Part shown: positions 1 to 5,573 of the stretch, piece after piece | How positions within the stretch are numbered: the first letter of the stretch is position 1 | Layout: every line of letters begins with the position of its first letter | Source of the DNA: Actinobacteria bacterium UBA3028 | GTDB lineage: Bacteria; Actinomycetota; Actinomycetes; Nanopelagicales; Nanopelagicaceae | DNA length: 6,629 nt | Direction: 5' to 3' | NCBI GenBank assembly: GCA_002367715.1 | Contig: DFDL01000047.1 | Span: 4,336-10,964, forward strand | Position numbers and translations under genes: made by a program | The notes under the pieces: model-generated | Told to the model about the DNA's origin: nothing | The model's database searches: none | What the model saw: only the letters and a program-made list of their open reading frames with translations

Positions 1-131
1 GAATCTGGAAACCAGAACATGGCGTTGTCGGCCCTGAATGGTTTGATTCAAAACCATTTCTTGCCAAGCTCGAAGAGTATGGAACTTCATGGCATGTGCG
101 AGATGAATCTACAGCTGGGATTGTTAAGTAA
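1..131 (+). CDS. 3' end of an unidentified gene (last 42 codons)
   Basis: An open frame enters from the left edge (first whole codon at position 3) and ends with TAA at 129-131. The visible tail is a soluble, acidic/aromatic stretch with WKPEHG near its start, then EWFDSKPFLAKLEEYG and a final DESTAGIVK. It has no membrane segment, and I do not recognise the family from this fragment. The reading frame has ordinary amino-acid composition and stops only 3 bp before the ATG of the SDR gene, so the two are almost certainly co-transcribed and possibly translationally coupled. This context suggests an enzyme or partner acting with the oxidoreductase, but that is inference only. The start and most of the gene lie outside the window. 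Confidence 0.7.
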   Translation, partial: IWKPEHGVVGPEWFDSKPFLAKLEEYGTSWHVRDESTAGIVK

Positions 132-134
132 AAA

Positions 135-908
135 ATGGCAACCGCTCTTGTAACTGGTGCAACTGCCGGAATCGGTGAATCATTTACAAGATTATTGGCC
201 CAAGAGGGTTATGACCTAGTTCTTGTGGCTCGCGATAGTGCGCGGCTGCAAGAGCGGGCTAAATCTTTGGAGGCCAAGTATCAGATTAGGACCGAGGTCT
301 TATCGGCCGATCTTGCCGATGCCAATCAGTTGGCCTTAGTTGCAGCAAGGTTATCAAGCCCCATTGATCCAATCGAAGTATTAATCAACAATGCTGGGTT
401 TGGAATCAAGGATAGTTTTCTTAAAAGCAAGATTGAAGATGAGATCCAATTAATCGATGTTCTGGCGAAGGCGCCCATGCAGCTAATGCATGCTGCTCTT
501 ACCCAAATGTTAGAGCGGAACTCTGGTGTAATAATAAACGTTTCAAGTGTTGCAAGCTTTATCGCAGGTGGAACTTATAGCGCTGCAAAATCTTATTTAA
601 CAGTCCATACCGAATCACTTCATACCGAACTTGCAAAGACCAATATAAAAATTAGCGCCTTGTGCCCTGGTTTTACCCGTACCGAATTTCATCAACGCGG
701 AAAAATGAAGATGACTGGACTGCCTAATTTCATGTGGCTTGATGCTGATCGAGTTGTACGAGATTCTTGGCGAGCTGCGCAAGCTAGGCGCGTAATTTGT
801 ATTCCTGGATGGCAATATAAAATTCTCGCTACGATAGCAAGATTTGGGCCCAGGCCACTTGTGCGCAGGCTCGGAATCAAGGTTCGAAGCAAACAGCGCA
901 ATAAATAA
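135..908 (+). CDS. Short-chain dehydrogenase/reductase (SDR), classical type
   Basis: A 257-residue NAD(P)-dependent oxidoreductase of the classical SDR superfamily, DltE-like group. The Rossmann fold starts at once with TGATAGIG at residues 7-14. NNAG is at 85-88, the serine motif NVSS at 135-138 and the catalytic YSAAK at 148-152 (Tyr148, Lys152). The post-catalytic PGFTRTEF is at 178-185. Arg33, just after the second strand, favours NADP(H) over NAD. The Ser138-Tyr148 spacing is three residues shorter than in textbook SDRs, which I believe occurs in this subgroup. The C-terminus (about 235-257) is strongly basic. The ATG at 135 is chosen because the nucleotide-binding strand begins within four residues; only a weak GGGA (117-120) precedes it. 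It follows the upstream gene by 3 bp. The substrate cannot be deduced. Confidence 0.93.
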   Translation: MATALVTGATAGIGESFTRLLAQEGYDLVLVARDSARLQERAKSLEAKYQIRTEVLSADLADANQLALVAARLSSPIDPIEVLINNAGFGIKDSFLKSKIEDEIQLIDVLAKAPMQLMHAALTQMLERNSGVIINVSSVASFIAGGTYSAAKSYLTVHTESLHTELAKTNIKISALCPGFTRTEFHQRGKMKMTGLPNFMWLDADRVVRDSWRAAQARRVICIPGWQYKILATIARFGPRPLVRRLGIKVRSKQRNK

Positions 909-983
909 CTTAAATACCCAGGCTAAAGAGCAGAATTCACAGAACTTTCACTGCCACACATACGATATCTATCCGATATTTCA

Positions 984-998
984 CTAATAGACTATTAG
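984..998. promoter_or_regulatory. Palindrome CTAATAG-A-CTATTAG, possible operator
   Basis: Two perfect 7-bp inverted arms (984-990 and 992-998) are separated by one base. A one-base spacer cannot form an RNA hairpin loop, so the symmetry fits a DNA site for a dimeric regulator better than a terminator. It lies about 50 bp upstream of the secreted-protein start and overlaps two candidate -10 hexamers (988-993 and 996-1001), where a bound protein could block polymerase. Function is inferred. A seven-pair palindrome could arise by chance in such a region at a level of some per cent. Confidence 0.35.
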
Positions 999-1011
999 AA
1001 TTCCAGTATTC

Positions 1012-1032
1012 GCCACTACTTCAATTGGTGGC
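1012..1032 (+). terminator. Leader hairpin or weak terminator upstream of the secreted-protein gene
   Basis: GCCAC (1012-1016) pairs with GTGGC (1028-1032). A T-G and an A-T pair extend the stem to 7 bp around a loop of about 7 bases. Only three T residues follow (1033-1035), and the Shine-Dalgarno GGAGG begins at 1038. It may be a weak terminator of the SDR operon, or a 5'-UTR hairpin that affects access to the ribosome site. The stem and tail (GCCAC...GTGGCTTT) resemble those of the strong terminator at 1682-1708. The choice between these readings is open. Confidence 0.35.
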
Positions 1033-1037
1033 TTTGT

Positions 1038-1042
1038 GGAGG
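1038..1042 (+). promoter_or_regulatory. Strong Shine-Dalgarno GGAGG deciding the start at 1048
   Basis: GGAGG sits 5 nt before ATG 1048. An in-frame GTG at 1036 would extend the protein by four residues, but it overlaps this Shine-Dalgarno sequence and so cannot use it. The site therefore fixes ATG 1048 as the start. It is the best plus-strand ribosome site in the window, suggesting high expression of the secreted protein. Confidence 0.85.
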
Positions 1043-1047
1043 TAAAG

Positions 1048-1620
1048 ATGAGTAAGAAATTCTTAGCGCTATCAATTTCAATGCTGGTTCTTTCAGGAAC
1101 CTTCTTTGGAATATCAAGTGCATCTGCTGCAACGGCCTATAAAACCTGTTCGCCAGCAAAAGCCAAAACCTCAATTGGCGGTCTTTCATATACATGTTCT
1201 AAAAATCCTGCTAAAGCTTCAAAGAAGTTGGTATGGGTCTCAAAGCCTTGTATTGTCGCAAATAAGAATTATAAGAGTGCTAAGTCTATGACCAAAGCGA
1301 ATAGCGCGACTACTGCCGCTGCCCTAAATGCTGCGACTCGCTCAATCACAGCAAATGAGCGCCAACTAGCAATGGCCCAGAAGAATGTCGATACCTGGAC
1401 CAAAAATATGCGCTCATATCCAGCGAATCCAACTGCTGCAGAAGCAAAACAGATTGCGTTGGTACAGGAAGGAATTGATCGCAATAAGGAGAGAGTTCTC
1501 GGTGCCCAAGCTGCAATCGATTCGCTTCAGGCTCAAGTAGATACCGCAAAAGCTGAAGAGAGTAAAAATGCCGGCGGTCTAGCTACGATTAAAACAAGCT
1601 TAAAGAAAGCCTGTAAGTAA
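1048..1620 (+). CDS. Secreted Cys-containing, Lys/Ala-rich coiled-coil protein of unknown function
   Basis: A 190-residue protein of no family I can name. Residues 1-27 are a clear Sec signal peptide: MSKKF, a hydrophobic core (about 6-22), then SSASA with cleavage likely after Ala27. No lipobox cysteine follows, so it should be secreted or wall-associated rather than a lipoprotein. The mature N-terminus (about 31-68) is a small module with Cys34, Cys50 and Cys68 and a KKLVW motif at 59-63. Cys189 is the penultimate residue, giving four cysteines that could form two disulfides. Residues about 88-175 are Ala/Gln/Glu/Lys-rich with few helix breakers apart from YPANP (124-128), so a helical hairpin or coiled coil is expected. 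It appears monocistronic, with its own Shine-Dalgarno and a strong terminator downstream. I recall similar Cys/KKLVW modules in other secreted actinobacterial hypotheticals, but this needs a search. Confidence 0.85.
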   Translation: MSKKFLALSISMLVLSGTFFGISSASAATAYKTCSPAKAKTSIGGLSYTCSKNPAKASKKLVWVSKPCIVANKNYKSAKSMTKANSATTAAALNAATRSITANERQLAMAQKNVDTWTKNMRSYPANPTAAEAKQIALVQEGIDRNKERVLGAQAAIDSLQAQVDTAKAEESKNAGGLATIKTSLKKACK

Positions 1621-1631
1621 GCACTTCTTTT

Positions 1632-1660
1632 TACTCTACGCTCGCTAAATGGCGAGAGTA
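1632..1660 (+). terminator. Accessory stem-loop upstream of the main terminator
   Basis: TACTCT (1632-1637) pairs with AGAGTA (1655-1660). With one bulged A, CGC (1639-1641) then pairs with GCG (1652-1654), giving nine pairs around a 10-base loop. An alternative is CTCGC/GCGAG with a TAAATG loop. A pyrimidine-rich stretch (1661-1674) follows but no clean T-run, so on its own it is a poor terminator. It may protect the 3' end or act in tandem with the hairpin 22 bp further on. The ATG at 1649, the longest-frame start of the next gene, lies in its loop. Confidence 0.4.
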
Positions 1661-1681
1661 GTTGTCTTCTTCTTACTGATT

Positions 1682-1708
1682 AGCCACCTGATTATTCGGG
1701 TGGCTTTT
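1682..1708 (+). terminator. Intrinsic (Rho-independent) terminator
   Basis: The arms AGCCACCTGA (1682-1691) and TCGGGTGGCT (1696-1705) give ten consecutive pairs, one of them T-G, closed by a TTAT loop (1692-1695). Four T residues follow (1705-1708), then CATTT. This is the classic shape of a factor-independent terminator and lies 61 bp after the stop of the secreted-protein gene. It overlaps the 5' part of the longest frame of the diguanylate cyclase, which argues that this gene begins downstream or depends on read-through. Confidence 0.8.
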
Positions 1709-1711
1709 CAT

Positions 1712-3031
1712 TTGCCATCGATTATCTCTGATCTAATTCTTTTTAATTTAATTGCATTTGGAGCTGCAGTTATTGCCTACAAATCTCCAAGATCAAATGA
1801 TTCGCTAGCCAGAATTACAATTTCATCGGCAATTTTTATCTGGGCACTTAGCTCCTCATTTTCAACCTGGAACTCATTTTATGATCTACATATTTCAGAG
1901 TACCTAATAGATTTTGGATATATAGCTTTCTACCCCCTTATGTTCCTTGGAGTTATCAGGGCGCTAGCAGTTACAAAGAAAATAACCGCACTCGAATTAT
2001 TAGACACTGCAATCATCGCCCTCGGCGTATCTAGTGTGATTGCAAGCTTATTGCTGCGCCCGGCAACGCTGCATTTTTCTGGTTCTAGCTACGAGGTCTT
2101 TCTGGCCATTCTCTACCCAGTAGGCGATCTAGTTCTAGTTGCAGCTAGCCTCTCACTCATAGTCCTACAACACCGCACTCTTCGAAGCCTGATTCTCTTC
2201 GTCGGAATCTGTGCCTTTGCAATTACCGACCTATATTTCTTATTGATCTCAGCAACCACTGGCTATGAGTTTGCAGCGCTATCTGATGATGGTTGGCTCT
2301 TGGGCTTGGCACTTATCGCTAATTCGCTCTGGCATCATGGCGGCGAGAGTGAGGTTAGTGAGCGATATTTAAATAATTGGGCCACAACAATTGCCCTTAT
2401 TTTCAGTTCGGCCATCTTAGGCTATGGCGCAATTCGTGCTAATTACTTTCCATTCTTCATACTTCTATTAGCCTTCATAACAATAACTCTAGCCTTCTTG
2501 CGCATGGCCTTAGCGCTGCGAGATGCAAGAGCAGTTGCAGAAGATCGTGAGCATGCTAGAACCGATGAACTCACAGGACTCCCAAATCGCCGCCGATTCA
2601 TAACTGAGCTAGAACTATTGCGGCGCAAAGTCGGAACCCTGTTACTTCTAGATTTAGATGGATTTAAAGGAGTAAATGATTTGTATGGACATGAAATTGG
2701 AGATCAGCTACTCAAACAGATAACTACAAGGTTTAATCGAGTACTTCCAGATACCGCGCTAATTGCCAGACTTGGCGGCGATGAATTTGGAGTAATAATT
2801 TATGGAAGTCCAGATACCGGAGCCGATGTTGCACTTGCACTTCGAGCTACCTGCACCTATCCATTTACACTCTCGGTAGGTGAAGTTCGAGTTGGTGTGA
2901 GCATTGGAAGTGTTACAACACAGGGCCCTACAACTACGAAGGAAGTTCTCTTAAAGCGTGCTGATGCAGCGATGTATGAAGCAAAGCGATCTGGGTTAGG
3001 TTATGTGCAGAGCGAGATTACTCGCCCTTAA
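1712..3031 (+). CDS. Membrane-bound GGDEF diguanylate cyclase with nine predicted TM helices
   Basis: Makes cyclic di-GMP from two GTP. Numbered from TTG 1712 (439 residues), about nine hydrophobic helices fill 7-267. The inter-helix loops alternate between basic (KSPRSNDSLAR, TKK, QHR) and neutral or acidic, giving N-terminus out and the C-terminal enzyme in the cytoplasm. A short linker (about 270-284) leads to the cyclase: DELTGLPNRR 285-294, DLDGFK 314-319 (metal Asp314), Asn322-Asp323, GGDEF 355-359 and the closing RADAAMYEAKRSG. The catalytic motif is intact. The product-inhibition RxxD motif is absent: the matching positions are Pro346 and Ala349. The membrane part is presumably a sensor, but I do not recognise its type. 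Start choice: ATG 1649 would add 21 residues, but it lacks a Shine-Dalgarno and its extension is encoded by the terminator. TTG 1712 has GGGTGG 8 nt upstream, and GTG 1700 is also possible. Confidence 0.88.
   Translation: MPSIISDLILFNLIAFGAAVIAYKSPRSNDSLARITISSAIFIWALSSSFSTWNSFYDLHISEYLIDFGYIAFYPLMFLGVIRALAVTKKITALELLDTAIIALGVSSVIASLLLRPATLHFSGSSYEVFLAILYPVGDLVLVAASLSLIVLQHRTLRSLILFVGICAFAITDLYFLLISATTGYEFAALSDDGWLLGLALIANSLWHHGGESEVSERYLNNWATTIALIFSSAILGYGAIRANYFPFFILLLAFITITLAFLRMALALRDARAVAEDREHARTDELTGLPNRRRFITELELLRRKVGTLLLLDLDGFKGVNDLYGHEIGDQLLKQITTRFNRVLPDTALIARLGGDEFGVIIYGSPDTGADVALALRATCTYPFTLSVGEVRVGVSIGSVTTQGPTTTKEVLLKRADAAMYEAKRSGLGYVQSEITRP
3012..3025. terminator. Small hairpin in the convergent gene overlap
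   Basis: GCGAG (3012-3016) and CTCGC (3021-3025) form a perfect 5-bp stem with an ATTA loop, exactly where the cyclase and photolyase genes overlap tail to tail. Being symmetric, it could slow polymerase from both sides. There is no T-run on either strand, so it is not a canonical terminator and might reflect coding sequence alone. Confidence 0.25.
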
Positions 3032-4382
3032 TCTCTTCTAGCCGGGCCAAGGATTCGAGTCTTTCAGTTGCATGAATAACAATCCGCTCTGGATATCCAT
3101 GCGAATATCCATCTAGGAATTCCCAGGGTTCATGTATCTGCCTCGCATCTAAATGTGCGAGTTCTGGAACATACTTTCTTATGTAATCGCCATCTACATC
3201 AAAACGCTTGCCCTGTTCAATTGGATTAAATACTCTGTAATAGGGCGAGGCATCGGTTCCACACCCAGCTGTCCACTGCCAGCCATGTGAGTTAGATGCG
3301 ATATCAAAATCAACTAGGTGCTCCATAAAGAAATCTGCCCCGAGTGTCCACTCTAAATGTAGATCTTTAACCAGAAATGAGGCGACTACCATCCGAGTTC
3401 GATTATGCATCCAACCCTCTGTTAAAAGTTGGCGCATAGCGGCATCAACAAATGGATAGCCAGTCTTGCCTTCACACCAAGCTTCAAATTTTTTACCTGG
3501 ACTGTCATAGCGCATATTTTTAAATCTAAGTGCATAGTAATCATGATCGGTATGTGGATTGTTAAATAAAATATCGGCATAAAATTCGCGCCAAGCTAGC
3601 TCTTTGCGAAACACATCATGCGCCGTACTATCGCCAAGCTCGGCTAGCAAGGTACGGGGATGAATCTCGCCCCAAGTTAGGTGCGCACTTAATTTGCTAG
3701 TGCCATCAATGCCAGCAAAATTTCGATTTGTGTCATAACTTGCCAGGTTCTTTGCTTTGAATTCATTCCATCTAGATAGTGCTGCAACTTCACCAGCCTC
3801 GGTAATTTTTGCACCTTCTGGTAGTTGCCACTTCGCAAAGTTTCGATCAGCAGCTTCTGGAGCCACCAACTTTATATTTTTAGGTGCGCTAACAGCTTGG
3901 CGCCACCCATGTACACACCAGGCGCGATAAAAAGGGGTATAAACCCGATAAGGAGTCTGATCACTTGGTTTTAATACTCGCCCTGGTGCAACAGCATAAG
4001 AACTTCCAGTTCGTACAAGTTTTATCCCAGCTCCTTCAATTATCAGATCTCGAGCTGCGCCAGTTGGTTCATACTCCTGGCTGATATGTACCTCTGAAAT
4101 ATTATGTTTAGCAATTAGATTTTTAAGTATCTCAACCTCATCGCCAGAAAATACATGCAACTTATTAGCTAGCGATTTATCTAGCGATTTAAGTGATTCT
4201 GCAAGATAGGCAAGTCGCTTAGGACCACTATCTTTTTCGATTTTTGCATCGATAATAAAGAGTGCAAGTACTTCATCGCTTTCGGCAATTGCAGCTAAGA
4301 GCGCTGGGTTGTCAGTTAAACGCAGATCTCTTCTAAACCAGAAGATATTGCGTTTAATTATGGAGCGAGTGGACTGACTCAT
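3018..4382 (-). CDS. phrB: Deoxyribodipyrimidine photolyase (class I CPD photolyase)
   Basis: Repairs UV-induced cyclobutane pyrimidine dimers using blue light, with reduced FAD as catalyst. It is 454 residues, close to the E. coli enzyme. The N-terminal antenna-binding domain opens with FWFRRDLRLTDNPAL (14-28). The FAD domain has WREFY with catalytic Glu266, EGKTGYPFVDAAMRQL (304-319), WMHNRTRM (324-331) and SNSHGWQW (363-370). Asn364 matches the E. coli flavin-N5 Asn378. The electron-transfer triad is conserved as Trp302, Trp345 and Trp368. Met331 and the MHNR context favour CPD over (6-4) photolyase. The frame stays open upstream to 4577, but that part is antisense to conserved citrate synthase codons. 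ATG 4382, with AGGG 5 nt upstream, starts just before the first family motif. Its first 29 bp overlap the citrate synthase end, implying coupling. The 3' end overlaps the cyclase by 14 bp. Confidence 0.95.
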   Translation of the reverse strand: MSQSTRSIIKRNIFWFRRDLRLTDNPALLAAIAESDEVLALFIIDAKIEKDSGPKRLAYLAESLKSLDKSLANKLHVFSGDEVEILKNLIAKHNISEVHISQEYEPTGAARDLIIEGAGIKLVRTGSSYAVAPGRVLKPSDQTPYRVYTPFYRAWCVHGWRQAVSAPKNIKLVAPEAADRNFAKWQLPEGAKITEAGEVAALSRWNEFKAKNLASYDTNRNFAGIDGTSKLSAHLTWGEIHPRTLLAELGDSTAHDVFRKELAWREFYADILFNNPHTDHDYYALRFKNMRYDSPGKKFEAWCEGKTGYPFVDAAMRQLLTEGWMHNRTRMVVASFLVKDLHLEWTLGADFFMEHLVDFDIASNSHGWQWTAGCGTDASPYYRVFNPIEQGKRFDVDGDYIRKYVPELAHLDARQIHEPWEFLDGYSHGYPERIVIHATERLESLARLEEIKGE

Positions 4383-5466
4383 CCCAGCCCTGAACTTCAC
4401 TTGGTTTGCGAGGAGCGGGTCCAATATATCTAGCTGATGGTCGAATAATTCGACCTGTGCGCTTCTGCTCAAGAATGTGTGCCGACCAACCAGCGGTGCG
4501 AGCCGCAGTAAACATTGAGGTGAACATGTGTGCTGGAATTTGTGCAAAATCAAGAACGATTGCGGCCCAGAATTCAACGTTGGTCTCTAATACGCGATCC
4601 GGTTGACGCTCATGTAGTTCTGCAAGTGCCGCTTTTTCAAGAGCAAGTGCGACTTCATATCGCGGTGCATTTAGCTCTTTTGCAATTCGACGAAGAGTGC
4701 GTGCACGTGGATCTTCGGCGCGGTAAACCCGGTGGCCAAATCCCATCAGACGCTCTTTGCGATCTAGTACGCCTTTAACATATGCAGTTGCATCGCCAGT
4801 TTTTTCGACAGCTTCAATCATGCTAAGTACGCGAGCAGGCGCGCCACCGTGAAGTGGGCCAGACATGGCGCCGATTGCGCCAGAGATTGCTGCTGCAACA
4901 TCTGCGCCAGTTGAGGCGATTACTCGCGCGGTAAATGTTGAGGCATTCATTCCATGCTCTGACGCAGATACAAAGTAGGCATCAACTGCGCGCACGTGAA
5001 GTGGATCTGGCTCACCGCGCCAGCGAATCATCATTCGCTCAACAACTGTGTCCGCCTTATCAACCTCTGATTGCGGAACCATTGGCGCGGTACCACGCGC
5101 AGCTTGTGCAACATAAGAGAGAACCATCACTGAAGTGCGAGCAAGTTGAATTCGCGCTTCATCATCTGTTGTGTCTAAAAGTGGTTTAAAGCCCCAAGCC
5201 GGTGCCAACATTGCAATTGCAGATTGCACATCGACTCGAACATCACCAGAGTGAACTGGAATTGGAAAGGGTTCAGCTGCAGGAAGTCCTGGATTAAATT
5301 CGTTATCTACTAATAAGCCCCAGACATTTCCAAAGGTAACGCGGCCGACAAGATCTTCAATATCAACACCGCGATAGCGAAGGGCGCTGCCCTCTTTATC
5401 TGGCTCGGCAATCTCAGATTCAAATGCAATTACACCTTCAAGGCCGGGTTTGAAACTATCTGGCAC
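4354..5466 (-). CDS. citA: Citrate synthase, short actinobacterial type (CitA / citrate synthase 2-like)
   Basis: Condenses oxaloacetate and acetyl-CoA to citrate at TCA cycle entry; some relatives also accept propionyl-CoA. The protein has 370 residues, near the short actinobacterial CitA type (about 370) and shorter than GltA (about 430). Seen: LRYRGVDIEDL near the N-terminus, SEHGMNAST (His171), SGPLHGGAP (catalytic His206), GFGHRVY (His245) and a C-terminal RPSARYIGP. The usual catalytic Asp motif NVDF is NVEF here (Glu298); I recall Glu in other actinobacterial members, so it is probably functional. Start: TTG 5481 gives a longer frame but overlaps the Shine-Dalgarno AAGGAG. GTG 5466, six bases after that site, yields the typical N-terminus. 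It is divergent from pdxH, and photolyase overlaps its 3' end. 2-methylcitrate synthase is the main alternative. Confidence 0.93.
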   Translation of the reverse strand: MPDSFKPGLEGVIAFESEIAEPDKEGSALRYRGVDIEDLVGRVTFGNVWGLLVDNEFNPGLPAAEPFPIPVHSGDVRVDVQSAIAMLAPAWGFKPLLDTTDDEARIQLARTSVMVLSYVAQAARGTAPMVPQSEVDKADTVVERMMIRWRGEPDPLHVRAVDAYFVSASEHGMNASTFTARVIASTGADVAAAISGAIGAMSGPLHGGAPARVLSMIEAVEKTGDATAYVKGVLDRKERLMGFGHRVYRAEDPRARTLRRIAKELNAPRYEVALALEKAALAELHERQPDRVLETNVEFWAAIVLDFAQIPAHMFTSMFTAARTAGWSAHILEQKRTGRIIRPSARYIGPAPRKPSEVQGWDESVHSLHN

Positions 5467-5573
5467 AGCGGGCTCCTTCAACTAGTTAGCAGTATTCTCC
5501 TCACTTTTGCCAGCTATTCCAAACTCAGCCCATAAGAGATGCAGTCAGAGTGAAAGTGAAGTTAGATACAGCT
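5467..5573. promoter_or_regulatory. Divergent promoter region between citrate synthase and pdxH
   Basis: The 107 bp between the two divergent starts must contain promoters for both the minus-strand citA-photolyase unit and the plus-strand pdxH-serC unit. On the plus strand, TTGCCA (5507-5512) could be a -35 with CATAAG (5531-5536) as a weak -10 at 18 bp. On the minus strand, the complement of 5491-5496 reads AATACT, a possible -10 without a well-spaced -35. Neither is convincing alone, so exact sites remain undetermined. Confidence 0.4.
5473..5478 (-). promoter_or_regulatory. Shine-Dalgarno AAGGAG deciding the citrate synthase start
   Basis: On the minus strand AAGGAG is followed by the six bases CCCGCT and then GTG (5466-5464). 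The longer-frame TTG at 5481 lies directly upstream of the site and reads through it as Lys-Glu. The arrangement therefore points to GTG 5466 as the initiator. Confidence 0.85.

Larger units (their letters stand above)
909..1047. other. 139-bp intergenic region with repeats, probable promoter/leader of the secreted-protein gene
   Basis: This is the longest gene-free stretch in the window. It separates the SDR operon from a strongly initiated secreted-protein gene, so it should hold that gene's promoter and perhaps the SDR terminator. I see a spaced direct repeat CGATAT (963-968 and 974-979), a 7+1+7 palindrome (984-998) and a hairpin (1012-1032). Several TAnnnT hexamers could be -10 boxes (TACGAT at 961, TAGACT at 988, TAGAAT at 996). 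None has a convincing -35 at 16-18 bp, so I do not call a specific promoter. No tRNA or conserved RNA is apparent. Confidence 0.6.

Noticed and set aside
1036..1047. GTG 1036 as start of the secreted protein
   Set aside because: It overlaps the GGAGG ribosome site serving ATG 1048, and the signal peptide is typical from that ATG.
1649..1711. ATG 1649 and an extra N-terminal helix for the diguanylate cyclase
   Set aside because: There is no Shine-Dalgarno, the ATG sits in a hairpin loop and the following codons are a terminator. A hydrophobic translation there is likely chance; kept only as an alternative.
4383..4577. 65-codon N-terminal extension of the photolyase frame
   Set aside because: It lies antisense-free but in another frame over conserved citrate synthase codons on the same strand, and matches nothing in photolyases; the family motif starts shortly after ATG 4382.
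4406..5189. Plus-strand open frames opposite citrate synthase
   Set aside because: They are shadows of a conserved gene on the other strand, with low-complexity or unremarkable products and no ribosome sites.
5467..5481. TTG 5481 as citrate synthase start
   Set aside because: The codons after it are the Shine-Dalgarno AAGGAG for GTG 5466, which gives a normal family N-terminus.
5480..5487. AACTAGTT palindrome next to the citrate synthase ribosome site
   Set aside because: An 8-bp perfect palindrome is expected about once per 256 bp by chance, so it is not evidence for an operator.
5480..5506. Possible 8-codon leader peptide upstream of citrate synthase on the minus strand (GTG to TGA)
   Set aside because: It is very short, shows no attenuation hairpins or codon bias and overlaps the expected promoter area.
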